DNA of 64,000 bases from Ideonella_A intermedia_A (lineage in GTDB: Bacteria > Pseudomonadota > Gammaproteobacteria > Burkholderiales > Burkholderiaceae_C), in NCBI GenBank assembly GCA_943370175.1, contig CALRPU020000021.1, forward strand, positions 1-64,000, written 5' to 3'. Position numbers and translations under genes: made by a program. Shown here piece by piece: positions 55,583-64,000 of the stretch (positions are counted from its first letter, which is position 1; each line of letters opens with the position of its first letter). A model generated the notes under the pieces. That model ran no database searches. It had not been told where the DNA came from and saw only the letters and a program-made list of their open reading frames with translations.

Positions 55583-57400
55583 CTACTTGGTGTGGTGCGA
55601 CGGCGCCAGGGCGTAGACCGGGGTGTCCAGGCCTTCCATCCTGGCTTTCAGCTGCAGCGCCAGGAACTGCGAATAGTGCCGCGACTGGTGCAAGTTGCCG
55701 CCGTGGAACCAGAGGTTGCGCTGTTGCGTGGGCTTCCACATGTTGCGCAGCTCTCCCTCCCAGGGCCCGGGGTCCTTGGTCGTGTTCGATCCCAGTCCCC
55801 AGACCTTGCCCACCTTGTCGGCGACCTCCTGCGACACGATGCGGGCGACCCACTGGTTCATCGAGCCGTAGCCGGTGGCGTACACCAACACGTCCGTCGG
55901 CAGTTCCGTGCCGTCGGTCAGCACCACCGAGTGAGGCTGGATGCGCTCGATGTTGCCGCTCTTCAGTTTCACGCTGCCATTGGCGATCAGCTCGCTGGCG
56001 CCCACGTCGATGTAGTAACCCGACCCCCGGCGCAGGTACTTCATGAAGAGCCCCGATCCGTCGTCGCCAAAATCGAGCTTGAAGCCAGCCCGCTCGAGCC
56101 GGCGGTACAGGTCGGCGTCGCGGCGCTTCATCTCCTCGTACACCGGGATGTGGAAGGTGTGCATGATCTTGTACGGCACGGATGCGAACACCAGGTCGGC
56201 CGTGTGGTGGTCGATGCCATTGGCCACGGCCTGCTCGGAGTAGAGCCCGCCGAGCGCCAGTTCCATCAGCGACTCCGACGGCGCGATGTGGGTCGAGCTG
56301 CGCTGCACCATCGTCACGTCGGCGCCGTGCTCCCACAGGTCGGCGCAGATGTCGTGGGCTGAGTTGTTCGAGCCCAGCACAACGGCCTTCTTGCCGCGGT
56401 AGCGGTCACCACCGGGGTGCTTGCTGCTGTGGTGCTGCTCGCCGAGGAAGCTGTCGGCCCCCGGGATCTGCGGCACGTTCGGAAAGCCCGACACGCCCAG
56501 CGCGAACACCACGTGTTTGGGCCGCAGGGTGACCGGTTGGCCATGCCGCAGGGCCTCGACCACCCACGTCTGCGTCGTCTCGTCGAAGGTGGCGCGCTGA
56601 CATTCGGTGTGGGTCCAGTAGTTCAGCTCCATCACCTTGGTGTACATCTCCAGCCAGTCGCCCACCTTGTCCTTGGGGGCGAACACCGGCCAGTCGGCCG
56701 GGAAGGGCAGGTAGGGCAGGTGGTCGTACCAGACCGGGTCGTGCAGGCACAGGGACTTGTAGCGGTTGCGCCAGCTGTCGCCCGCGCGGGCATTGCGTTC
56801 CAGGATGACTGTGGGCACGTCCAGCTTGCGCAGCCGCGCGCCCAGGGCGATGCCGCCCTGGCCTCCGCCGATGATCACGACGTACGGCTGACGGGTGGTG
56901 CCGAGCTCGGCCTCTTCCTGTTGGCGGCGCTCGAGCCAGCTTTGGCGGCCCGCCTGCACGCCATGCTCGGCGCCCTTGGCGCGGCGCAGGCCGTTGCGCT
57001 CTTCGAAGCCCTTCAACTCGACCATCGTCGTCAGCAAGGTCCAGCACTGCTGGCCCTTCAGGCGGATGTGGCCGCGACCGCGCGACACCGCGGTCTCGAA
57101 GGTGAACCAGCCATCGGTGACGCCGTCGGCATGGTTGGCGTCCCCGTCCAGCCGGAACGCGTCCGGCTTCACATGTCGCAGGGTGGCGTCCAGCATCGCC
57201 TGGATCTGCCCGCGGCCTTCCAGCGTCTTGATGTTCCAGGTGAACGACACCAGGTCGCGCCAAAAGCCATCGGCCTCGAACATGGCACTGGCCGCGGCCG
57301 TGTCGCCTTGGGCCAGCGCGTGCCCGAAGGCACTGAGCCACTGGCTGATCTGCTGGCTCGGGGCCGAGGCCGCGGTCGGGGCTTGCATCACTGCACTCAT
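55583..57400 (-). CDS. NTF2-like/flavin-containing monooxygenase fusion
   Basis: 605 residues from ATG 57400, which has GGAG nine bases upstream; ATG 57415 is an alternative. Residues about 15-140 form an NTF2/SnoaL-like domain (AAASAMFEADGFWRDLVSFTWNIKTLEGRGQIQAML). Then comes a class B flavoprotein monooxygenase: FAD motif VVIIGGGQGGIALGARL, DSWRNRYKSLCLHDPVWYDHLPY, FMO-type HHSSKHPGGDRYRGKKAVVLGSNNSAHD (second Rossmann) and LVYATGYGSMNQWV. It probably oxygenates a small ketone, amine or aromatic. Upstream lie a sigma-54 promoter and a dedicated AcoR-type regulator, so it should be induced by its substrate or a related compound. Confidence 0.88.
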   Translation of the reverse strand: MSAVMQAPTAASAPSQQISQWLSAFGHALAQGDTAAASAMFEADGFWRDLVSFTWNIKTLEGRGQIQAMLDATLRHVKPDAFRLDGDANHADGVTDGWFTFETAVSRGRGHIRLKGQQCWTLLTTMVELKGFEERNGLRRAKGAEHGVQAGRQSWLERRQQEEAELGTTRQPYVVIIGGGQGGIALGARLRKLDVPTVILERNARAGDSWRNRYKSLCLHDPVWYDHLPYLPFPADWPVFAPKDKVGDWLEMYTKVMELNYWTHTECQRATFDETTQTWVVEALRHGQPVTLRPKHVVFALGVSGFPNVPQIPGADSFLGEQHHSSKHPGGDRYRGKKAVVLGSNNSAHDICADLWEHGADVTMVQRSSTHIAPSESLMELALGGLYSEQAVANGIDHHTADLVFASVPYKIMHTFHIPVYEEMKRRDADLYRRLERAGFKLDFGDDGSGLFMKYLRRGSGYYIDVGASELIANGSVKLKSGNIERIQPHSVVLTDGTELPTDVLVYATGYGSMNQWVARIVSQEVADKVGKVWGLGSNTTKDPGPWEGELRNMWKPTQQRNLWFHGGNLHQSRHYSQFLALQLKARMEGLDTPVYALAPSHHTK

Positions 57401-57471
57401 CGTCGTTGTCTCCATCCAGGTTGAACAAGGGGTGGGTGGTTCGCGGACTGGCGCCGCGTCCAAGCCTGGAA

Positions 57472-57488
57472 GGGCAATCGGCGTGCCT
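57472..57488 (-). promoter_or_regulatory. Sigma-54 (-24/-12) promoter of the monooxygenase gene
   Basis: On the minus strand the sequence reads AGGCACGCCGATTGCCC: GGCACG at -24, four bases, TTGC at -12, matching TGGCACG-N4-TTGC except the first T. The GG and GC dinucleotides are exactly spaced. Predicted transcription start is near 57463, about 62 bases before the ATG at 57400. Confidence 0.82.
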
Positions 57489-57618
57489 GCAGCATGCGGG
57501 GGTCATCACTGGCGCGTCGTGCGTGCCCAAGTGCTTGTCGTGACTGGCGATCGGGTGGGGCGCGGCAGCTGCTGCGGTGCAGCACGCCGGCGCCGCTTGG
57601 GCGTCACACCTCGACGGT

Positions 57619-57640
57619 TGTCACGCCCGTGGGCGAGACA
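57619..57640. promoter_or_regulatory. Palindromic enhancer candidate for the sigma-54 activator
   Basis: Arms TGTCACGCCC and GGGCGAGACA (one mismatch) around GT form a 22-bp dyad, 130-145 bp upstream of the -24/-12 element. Additional TGTCAC-like copies occur at 57603-57607 (GTCAC) and 57643-57648. This spacing is normal for enhancer sites of AcoR-type regulators; binding is inferred. Confidence 0.55.
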
Positions 57641-57644
57641 CCTG

Positions 57645-59717
57645 TCACAGGCCGGCGGCGTCGACCTGGTTGGGCGACTGGATGCCCCAGCGCTTCATCC
57701 GCCGGTACAGGGTCATGCGCGACACGCCCAGCTGCCTGGCCACGAGTGTGACGTTCCACTGGGCGGCGCGCAGGCTGTTCAGCAGGTGCTGAGGCTCCGC
57801 TGGCTGGTTGTGGCCGCCCCGTGGCGTGGTGACTCCGACCCCGCCGCCCACCGCCCGCGGCTCGGCATGGTGCAGCGGGTCGGGCAGGTCGTGCACGGTG
57901 ATTCCGGCCGGTCCGCACACGGCGCGTGCGTAGTCGATGGCGTTGCGCAGCTCGCGCAGGTTGCCTGGCCAGGCGTGGCGGTGCAGGGCGCGGCGCGCGT
58001 CGTCGTGCAAGCGCGGCACGGTGGTGGGCGCGCGCGCGCCGGCCGTCGCTGTGCCCTCGGTCAACATGCGCTCGATCAGCCAGTCCAGGTCGCTGCGATC
58101 ACGCAGCGCCGGCAGCTGCACGGTGGCGCCGGTCAAGCGGTAGTACAGGTCGTCGCGGAACTGGCCGCCGCGCACCAGGTCGTCCAAGGGGCAGTGCGTG
58201 GCGGCGACAACGCGCAGGTTGACCGGCACCGGGCGCGTGGCGCCGATGGGCAGCACCTCGCGCTCGGCCAGCACGCGCAGCAGTCGGGCCTGCAGCGCAC
58301 GTGGCATGTCGCCGATTTCGTCCAGGAACAGCGTGCCGCCGTCGGACGCTTGAATCAGACCGCGCTTGCCTTTGGCCAGCGCGCCAGAAAAACTGCCCGG
58401 CAGGTGCCCGAACAGCTCGCTTTCGATCAGGCTTTCCGGGATGGCCGCACAGTTGACGGCGATGAAGGGCTGATGCCGCCGCTCGCTGCTGTCGTGCAGT
58501 GCCTTGGCGAAAACCTCTTTGCCGGTGCCCGTCTCGCCAGTCAGCAGCACGTGGATCGGCGAGTTGACGAGGCGCGCGGCCCGTTCGATCTGCCGGTCCA
58601 GCGCGGCGTCACCGCCCGACAGGGCCGCCAGCGGCGCCGGAATTGAGGCCTCAGGCGTCGCCGAAATCGGCGCCGCGGCCCGAGGCTGCGCGCGCGGGGT
58701 CGGCGGGGGTGGCGTGGCCGACATGAACAGCAGCTGCGGGTTGCCCACCACGCGGACCGTGCGCTGGCCCGATGGGCGCAATGGCAGGAACCGGCCCAGT
58801 GCTTCGAACTGCGCCTCGAACAGGGCGTCGAACGGCACGCCGATCACGCTGCCAATGCGGCCCGGCGCCGCGGGCCGGCTGCGCTGGGCGTCCTCGAGCA
58901 ACAGCTGCGCACGGCGGTTGTGCCCGATCACCCGACCGGCGGCGTCCAGCGCCACCAGGCAGTCCGGATTGACGTCCAGGAACTGCGGCGCACCGCTCAG
59001 CCGCAGGATCCAGTCGTGACGGAAGCGGTGCAGGAAGCTCGCGTTCTCGATGTGGCCGGCGCAGACCTTCACCAGCTGCAGGGCCAGGTGTTGGCTCGAC
59101 TTGGGTTGCGGCGAGCTCAGGGCCGAGATGTCCAGTACCGCCGTCAACTGCCCCTGGGCGTCGAACACCGGCGCCGCACTGCAGGTCAGCGGGATGTGGG
59201 TCGCGTCAAAGTGGTCGCCCTGGTGGACGGTGATCGCCGCGCCGTTGGTGATGCAGGTGCCCACGCCGCAGGTGCCCGCCATCTGCTCGCTCCAATCGGC
59301 GCCAAGGTACAGGCCGGCGCGACGAAGGCTGTGGTCCAGCTGCAGGTCACCGATGAAGTCCACGGTCACGCCGCGCGCGTCGGTCAACAGCACCACATAG
59401 CCCAGCCCTGCCACCTGCTGGTAGAGGGTTTCCAGGCCGTGGCGGGCAATGTGCAGGAAAGCGTCCAGTTGGTCCTGGTGCTCGCGCAGGCGCTGGCTGG
59501 GCAGGATGATGGCCTCCTGCATGCGCGTGGGGTCGAGCCGGTGCTGGTGCACACACCGATGCCAAGAGTGCTGGATCACCGCGTCGTGCGCGGCGATCGA
59601 GCGGCGCGATTCGTCCGTTGGCGCAGCCCCGGACCGGGCGCCGGCGGCGACCTGCATCACCGTGGCAATGTGTTCGCGTTGGCGGCTTTGCAAGGCCGCG
59701 TGGCGGGGGCTGCGCAT
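57645..59717 (-). CDS. Sigma-54-dependent transcriptional activator, AcoR-like
   Basis: 690 residues from ATG 59717, with GAGGAG nine bases upstream. Residues about 85-235 form a GAF-type sensor with the segment GTCGVGTCITNGAAITVHQGDHFDATHIPLTCSAAPVFD, typical of AcoR/MimR regulators. A PAS-like linker (about 240-330) follows. The AAA+ domain has Walker A GETGTGKE (394-401), the sigma-54 contact loop GSFSGA (441-446) in place of GAFTGA, and Walker B GGTLFLDE (460-467). A Fis-type helix-turn-helix ends the protein (NVTLVARQLGVSRMTLYRRMKRWGI). It lies directly upstream of the monooxygenase it most likely controls. Confidence 0.92.
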   Translation of the reverse strand: MRSPRHAALQSRQREHIATVMQVAAGARSGAAPTDESRRSIAAHDAVIQHSWHRCVHQHRLDPTRMQEAIILPSQRLREHQDQLDAFLHIARHGLETLYQQVAGLGYVVLLTDARGVTVDFIGDLQLDHSLRRAGLYLGADWSEQMAGTCGVGTCITNGAAITVHQGDHFDATHIPLTCSAAPVFDAQGQLTAVLDISALSSPQPKSSQHLALQLVKVCAGHIENASFLHRFRHDWILRLSGAPQFLDVNPDCLVALDAAGRVIGHNRRAQLLLEDAQRSRPAAPGRIGSVIGVPFDALFEAQFEALGRFLPLRPSGQRTVRVVGNPQLLFMSATPPPPTPRAQPRAAAPISATPEASIPAPLAALSGGDAALDRQIERAARLVNSPIHVLLTGETGTGKEVFAKALHDSSERRHQPFIAVNCAAIPESLIESELFGHLPGSFSGALAKGKRGLIQASDGGTLFLDEIGDMPRALQARLLRVLAEREVLPIGATRPVPVNLRVVAATHCPLDDLVRGGQFRDDLYYRLTGATVQLPALRDRSDLDWLIERMLTEGTATAGARAPTTVPRLHDDARRALHRHAWPGNLRELRNAIDYARAVCGPAGITVHDLPDPLHHAEPRAVGGGVGVTTPRGGHNQPAEPQHLLNSLRAAQWNVTLVARQLGVSRMTLYRRMKRWGIQSPNQVDAAGL

Positions 59718-59852
59718 GGCGTGTCTCCTCGCCCGGGTCGAACGCCCAGGCTGACGACGGACCGCCGACGGCAGCGGCCTCTCGACCATCTTAAAGGTGC
59801 CCCTTGCTGCCGTCGCTCCCGTCAGACCCGGGGGCGGTCAGGGGCACCGGCC

Positions 59853-60344
59853 TCAGGCGCGACGGCTGCGGCCGGCCGAGGTCAATGCCGTCACCAGGGA
59901 GACCGCGATGAGGGTGTACAAGCCCAAGCTCCAAAATTCATAGGGCAGGCCGAGCAGCGCCACCTTGGCATCGGCGCAGCTGGCGCGGGCCGAAAAGACG
60001 TCGGGCAGCAGGCTGTCGAGCTTCAGGGCGGAGACGATTTTGTCGGCCAGCGTGAGGTTGCACGAGGCCGACGCCGCCGCGACAAAGTGCTGCCACAGCG
60101 CCGCAGCCACGCCACTGAGCGCCAGCAGCACGCCCAGCCCGCCGCCCAGCCAGCGGCCCGCGTTGCCGCGCCAGGCCAGCGCCACCAAGGCGCTCAGCGA
60201 GATGGCCAGAAAGATGACCCGCTGCAGCACGCACCACGGGCAGGGCTCCATCCCGAAGGCATGTTGCGAGACCAGCGCGGCGGCCACCGCCAGCACACCC
60301 AGCGCAGCGACGCTGCCGAACAGCACCGTGTCGTTGACTTTCAT
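59853..60344 (-). CDS. dsbB: Disulfide bond formation protein DsbB
   Basis: 163 residues with four predicted membrane helices. The first redox pair is Cys35/Cys38 (PCPWCVLQR) and the second is Cys95 and Cys123 in the long periplasmic loop. It reoxidises DsbA and passes electrons to quinones. QRVIFLAIS after CPWC carries the conserved arginine for quinone binding. dsbA is not in the window. It starts 28 bp after the RidA-family gene and probably shares its transcript. Confidence 0.93.
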   Translation of the reverse strand: MKVNDTVLFGSVAALGVLAVAAALVSQHAFGMEPCPWCVLQRVIFLAISLSALVALAWRGNAGRWLGGGLGVLLALSGVAAALWQHFVAAASASCNLTLADKIVSALKLDSLLPDVFSARASCADAKVALLGLPYEFWSLGLYTLIAVSLVTALTSAGRSRRA

Positions 60345-60372
60345 CGTGCGTTCCGGAGTTCGTGCCGCGCGT

Positions 60373-60843
60373 TCACGCGATCTCGGCGATCAGCTCGATC
60401 TCGACGCAGGCGCCCATCGGGATCTGGGCCACGCCAAAGGCGCTGCGAGCATGGGCGCCTCGGGCACCAAAGACGTCGCCCAGCAGCTCGGAGCACCCAT
60501 TGGTCACCAGGTGCTGCTCGGTGAAGTCGCCCGTGCTGTTGACCAGGCTCATCACTTTGACGATGCGGGTGACCTGGTTCAGGTCGCCCACCGCCGCGTG
60601 CAGCGTGCCCAGCAGGTCGATGGCCACGGCCCGTGCGGCCAACTTGCCGGTGGCGGTGTCGACGTCGCGCCCCAATTGGCCCACCCAGGGCTTGCCATCG
60701 CGTTTGGCGATGTGGCCCGACAGGAACACCAGTTTGCCCGTCTGCACGAACGGCACATACGCCGCGGCCGGCACGGCCACGGGGGGCAACGTGATGCCCA
60801 GTTGGGCGAGGCGGTCGTAGATGGAAGTGGGGCTGGTGGACAT
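60373..60843 (-). CDS. RidA-family protein
   Basis: 156 residues from ATG 60843 (MSTSPTSIYDRL); the longer frame adds an unrelated-looking lead. RidA/YjgF features are LVFLSGHIAKRDGKPWVGQLGRDVDTATGKLAAR, QVTRIVKVMSLVNS and a late MGACVEIELIAEIA with Cys; the catalytic Arg of classic RidA (in GNxIxRxxxxxG/PxRS) is not present in that form, since the corresponding segment reads ARSAFGVAQIPMGACVEI. It belongs to the longer YjgH/Rid-like branch and may lack imine deaminase activity or use another substrate. Followed by dsbB. Confidence 0.85.
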   Translation of the reverse strand: MSTSPTSIYDRLAQLGITLPPVAVPAAAYVPFVQTGKLVFLSGHIAKRDGKPWVGQLGRDVDTATGKLAARAVAIDLLGTLHAAVGDLNQVTRIVKVMSLVNSTGDFTEQHLVTNGCSELLGDVFGARGAHARSAFGVAQIPMGACVEIELIAEIA

Positions 60844-60911
60844 GGGAATTCGCCCGACCGGGGGGGTTGGCGGGTGGCTGCTGAAGAGCCGCAAATCCTA
60901 CACTGCGGCGG

Positions 60912-63662
60912 ATGTCGGCAGCGGACTCGACCGGGTCCCAGGGCGCGGATTCACCCCCAGGCGAGCGGCCCGCAGGCCCAGGCGCCATCGCCCGCTCGGA
61001 CGCCGCCGTGAAGGCCCGCTCCGCCGCCAATGCCGCGTTCACCGCAACCTGGGTGGCCTTGGCGTATTTGGGCGGGTCGGCGCTCCAATTGGGTCGGGCG
61101 GCCGCGCCGTCGCCGGCCGACCTGGCCTGGGCGGCGGGGCTGGTGGCGCTGGTGGCGCTTGCGGTGTTGGCGGCGTCGCTGAAATCTCGGGTCTCGCACG
61201 GGGTCCCGGCGCGCGTTGGCGGCGGTGTGTCAGGCCTCGCTTCCCCGTGGCGTCGGGCTTTGCGCTGCCTGAGCCTCGTCGCCCTCGGGCTCTCGGCCGG
61301 CTGGCTTCACACCGGTTGGCAAGCGCGTGTGCAGGTGGACGCGGTGCTGCCACACGCGCTTGAGGGCGTGGACATCGTGCTCAGCGGCACCGTGCTGGAC
61401 ATGCCCCAGCGCCTGGCCAACGGCGTCAGGTTCCGCTTCGAGCCACTGAGCGCCGCCGTGGACGGCCGCGCCGTGACGCTGCCGCCAGTGATCTCGCTCG
61501 GCTGGTATGCCCCTTGGGGCAGCGCGGTCGACGCGGCGTCGGTGCGCAGCCTGCCGCAGGCCACCTTGCGCGCCGGGCAACGGTGGCGGTTCACGGTGAG
61601 GCTGCGCCGCCCCCATGGCAACCTGAATCCCCACGGCTTTGACCTGGAGCTGTTCCTGATGGAGCAGGGCGTGCGTGCCGTCGGCCATGTGCGCGGTGGG
61701 CCGCCCGGTGCCGTGCTCATGGAGGACCGCTGGCGCCATCCCGTGGAGCGCCTGCGCCAGGCGGTGCGGGACGCGATCTTTGACCACGTGGACGATCACC
61801 GGGCGGCCGGCGTGCTGGCCGCCCTGGCCGTGGGCGATCAGTCCGCCATCGCGCGGGAGGACTGGGCATTGTTCCGTGCCACCGGCATCGCGCACCTGGT
61901 CAGCATCAGCGGACTGCACGTCACGATGTTTGCCTGGCTCGCCGGCCGCCTGCTGGCCGCGCTGTGGCGGCGCTGCGGCGCCGCCATGTGGGTCTGGCCG
62001 GCGCCCATCGCCGGCCGCTGGGGTGGCTGGGCGGCCGCGGCCGCCTATGCGCTGCTGGCCGGTTGGGGCGTGCCGGCGCAGCGCACGGTGTGGATGCTTG
62101 GGGTGGTGTGCGCCCTGGGCAGCGCTGGCGTGCGCTGGCCCTGGCCCATGGTGCTGCTCGCGGCGGCGGTGGTCGTCACCGCGCTGGACCCTTGGGCCTT
62201 GTTGCAACCCGGCTTCTGGCTGTCGTTTGCCGCGGTCGGGCTGCTGATGGCCTCGGGCTCGCCGATGGTGGCCGAGCGGGGGGCGTTGGTTGACGCGCCG
62301 CCCATTGGCCGCAGCAGACGCTGGTCGGCCGCGCTGGGCACCCTGGTGGCGGACGGCGTCCGCGCCCAGGTGCTGGCGACCGTGGGACTGGCCCCGCTGA
62401 CGCTGGTGTTTTTTCAGCAGCTGTCGTTGGTGGGCTTGTTGGCCAACCTGGTGGCGATCCCGGTGGTCACTTTGTGGGTGACGCCCCTGGCCTTGATGGG
62501 CGTGGCCGTGCCGTGGCTGTGGACGCTGGCGGCCTGGTCGGTTCACGCGCTCGGCGTGTTGCTGGGCCTGCTGGCGCAGTGGCCGCTTGCGATGTGGCCC
62601 GTGCCCGTGGCGCCGTTGTGGGCACAGGCCGCGGGTCTGCTGGCCGCCTTGTTGGCGGTGGCGCCCTTGCCTTGGCGCGTGCGTTGGCTGGCCCTGCCGC
62701 TGGTGCTGCCTCTGCTGTGGCCCCCACTGGAGCGGCCGGCGCCGGGCCGCTTCCACCTGGTGGCGGTCGACGTGGGCCAGGGCACGGCGGTGCTGGTGCG
62801 CACCCAAGGCCACCTGCTGCTGTTTGACACGGGCCCCGCCTTCGGTGGCGACAGCGACGCGGGCCAGCAACTGCTGGTGCCGCTGCTTCACGCTCGCGGC
62901 GAGCGGCGCATCGACCGCCTCGTGCTGAGCCACCGCGACCTGGACCACGTCGGTGGCGCCGCCTCGGTGATGCACGCGCTGCCCGTTGGCGAGCTGCTGA
63001 GTTCGCTGGAGGCGGACCACCCGTTGTTGGCGCAAGGCGTGCCGCACCGACCGTGCCGGGCGGGCGACCGGTGGGTGTGGGACGGCGTGCACTTCGAGGT
63101 GCTGCACCCGACCGAGGCCGACCTCGGCCCCAAGCGCAAGGCCAATGCGCGGTCCTGCGTGCTGCGGGTGCGGGCCGGGGCGCCCGGCGGTGGGTCGGTG
63201 CTGCTGACCGGCGACATCGAGCGAGAGCAGGAACAGCGCCTGGTCGCCACATGGGGGTCGGCCGGCCTGCAGGTTGATGTGCTGATGGCGCCGCACCATG
63301 GCAGCAAGACCTCGTCCAGCAGCGCGTTTCTGGACGCCACGCGGCCCAGCGTGGTGGTCGTGCAATCCGGCTACCGCAACCGGTTTGGCCACCCGGCCCC
63401 AGCGGTGGTGATGCGCTATGCGCAGCGCGACATCCGCATGGTGGACTCCCCGCGCTGCGGTGCCTGGACCTGGCGGGGCGACGCCGCGGTGGCGGAGGCC
63501 GACTGCCAGCGCGACAGCGGCCTGCGCCACTGGCATGACCGGCCGCCGTCGCCGTGGTCGTGGTCGGCGCTGCCGTCGCCGCTCTTGGCACCGGCACCGG
63601 CACCGGCACCGTCCGGGTCGTCACCGGTCCCCAGTTCGCCGCCGGGTCCACCCGAACGTTGA
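60912..63662 (+). CDS. comEC: ComEC/Rec2-family DNA internalisation channel
   Basis: 916 residues. An N-terminal pair of helices, a soluble OB-like region (about 150-240), a Competence domain with many helices (LVSISGLHVTMFAWLAGRLLAALW, about 330-620) and a C-terminal beta-lactamase-like domain: VDVGQGTAVLVRTQGHLLLFDTGP, SHRDLDHVGGA, LLTGDIEREQE and MAPHHGSKTSSS. It imports single-stranded DNA across the inner membrane during natural transformation. The tail after about 890 is Pro/Ala/Ser-rich and encoded partly by GGCACC repeats (63586-63610). The ATG is the open frame start; no other competence gene is in the window. Confidence 0.93.
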   Translation: MSAADSTGSQGADSPPGERPAGPGAIARSDAAVKARSAANAAFTATWVALAYLGGSALQLGRAAAPSPADLAWAAGLVALVALAVLAASLKSRVSHGVPARVGGGVSGLASPWRRALRCLSLVALGLSAGWLHTGWQARVQVDAVLPHALEGVDIVLSGTVLDMPQRLANGVRFRFEPLSAAVDGRAVTLPPVISLGWYAPWGSAVDAASVRSLPQATLRAGQRWRFTVRLRRPHGNLNPHGFDLELFLMEQGVRAVGHVRGGPPGAVLMEDRWRHPVERLRQAVRDAIFDHVDDHRAAGVLAALAVGDQSAIAREDWALFRATGIAHLVSISGLHVTMFAWLAGRLLAALWRRCGAAMWVWPAPIAGRWGGWAAAAAYALLAGWGVPAQRTVWMLGVVCALGSAGVRWPWPMVLLAAAVVVTALDPWALLQPGFWLSFAAVGLLMASGSPMVAERGALVDAPPIGRSRRWSAALGTLVADGVRAQVLATVGLAPLTLVFFQQLSLVGLLANLVAIPVVTLWVTPLALMGVAVPWLWTLAAWSVHALGVLLGLLAQWPLAMWPVPVAPLWAQAAGLLAALLAVAPLPWRVRWLALPLVLPLLWPPLERPAPGRFHLVAVDVGQGTAVLVRTQGHLLLFDTGPAFGGDSDAGQQLLVPLLHARGERRIDRLVLSHRDLDHVGGAASVMHALPVGELLSSLEADHPLLAQGVPHRPCRAGDRWVWDGVHFEVLHPTEADLGPKRKANARSCVLRVRAGAPGGGSVLLTGDIEREQEQRLVATWGSAGLQVDVLMAPHHGSKTSSSSAFLDATRPSVVVVQSGYRNRFGHPAPAVVMRYAQRDIRMVDSPRCGAWTWRGDAAVAEADCQRDSGLRHWHDRPPSPWSWSALPSPLLAPAPAPAPSGSSPVPSSPPGPPER

Positions 63663-63801
63663 GGCGCCGCCGCGTCACCACACAACCCCGGGAAATCCGC
63701 GGCCCGCGGCCCGCCGGGCGTGGGAAGATGCCGCGGTCCGAGCACATTCATGCACCGGTTTGGCCCACTTTTTGCTTCGATGCCGCTCGAGGAGTTTGCC
63801 G

Positions 63802-64000
63802 ATGAAACAAAGCTTCGATGAAATGAACAGCGCCACGGCCGATGGGTCGTTGAAGGTGCGGCCCCACTACGAGGTGTACGGGCAGTGGTTGAACAAACAG
63901 GCCGCCGACATGATGCGGTCGCGCCGCGAAGAGGCGGAGATGATCTTCCGCCGCGTGGGCATCACCTTCGCGGTTTATGGCGCGAAGGACGAGGACGGCG
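63802..64000 (+). CDS. Circularly permuted type 2 ATP-grasp protein (start only)
   Basis: ATG 63802, with GAGGAG seven bases upstream, opens MKQSFDEMNSATADGSLKVRPHYEVYGQWL, then RSRREEAEMIFRRVGITFAVYGAKDEDG to the window edge. This is the signature N-terminus of the circularly permuted ATP-grasp family (DUF404/DUF407), whose partners are an alpha-E protein and a transglutaminase. The remaining 400 or so residues lie outside the window. The 139-bp gap after comEC shows no gene. Confidence 0.85.
   Translation, partial: MKQSFDEMNSATADGSLKVRPHYEVYGQWLNKQAADMMRSRREEAEMIFRRVGITFAVYGAKDEDG

Noticed and set aside
63586..63610. GGCACC repeats near the comEC end as a regulatory or CRISPR-like array
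   Set aside because: They encode the Ala-Pro tail of ComEC in frame and have no spacers.

Overview
The window is GC-rich (mostly about 70 percent G+C), densely packed chromosome of a betaproteobacterium. It is most likely Burkholderiales, in or near the Comamonadaceae or the Leptothrix/Rubrivivax group. The gene content fits: orphan Bug-family periplasmic binding proteins, BamC next to DapA, an EgtD histidine methyltransferase, MiaA, XerD and a PA2778/PA2779 pair. Many neighbouring genes overlap by four bases (ATGA, GTGA or TTGA). I see no rRNA, tRNA, CRISPR array or insertion sequence.

Layout. 1-7731 (minus strand) is a type I secretion adhesin locus: a giant LapA-like adhesin that runs off the left edge, an HlyD/LapC adaptor, and a LapB-like ABC exporter interrupted by an in-frame amber codon. 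7750-20401 holds a Nudix hydrolase, a fumarylacetoacetase-family enzyme, an AttH-like lipocalin, an acetylpolyamine deacetylase, a PLP dehydratase, a FtsX-like permease, an orphan PAAR-like protein, an ABC ATPase, miaA, a Bcr-type efflux pump and the PA2779/PA2778 pair. 20394-32471 carries an RluF-like pseudouridine synthase with a very long basic N-terminus, a lipoprotein hydrolase, mutL, a DedA protein, a diguanylate cyclase, a carboxymuconolactone decarboxylase-like protein, a Bug protein, amiC-tsaE and queG. 32544-43374 has a TonB receptor, an AEC transporter, a second Bug protein, xerD, egtD, coaBC, dut, an FKBP isomerase, a RoxA-type oxygenase and a DUF7931-like gene.

43371-43793 is a compact single-gene unit: a perfect -10 box, a leader with two stem-loops, a 72-residue Ala-rich lipoprotein and a strong terminator. 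43804-48869 is WalJ-like hydrolase, bamC, dapA, a methyltransferase, a 48-codon membrane ORF and an MFS transporter. 48975-53858 is parE-GNAT-parC. 53859-55028 is a graveyard with remnants of a DUF1800/DUF1501 gene pair and short tandem repeats. 55029-59717 is aroQ plus a flavin monooxygenase with a clear sigma-54 promoter and its cognate enhancer-binding regulator. The window ends with dsbB, a RidA protein, comEC and the start of a circularly permuted ATP-grasp gene.

The items most worth checking are the amber codon in the adhesin exporter, the nested dyad in front of the adhesin, the structured lipoprotein leader, the sigma-54 monooxygenase module, the PA2779/PA2778 pair and the decayed DUF1800/DUF1501 pair.
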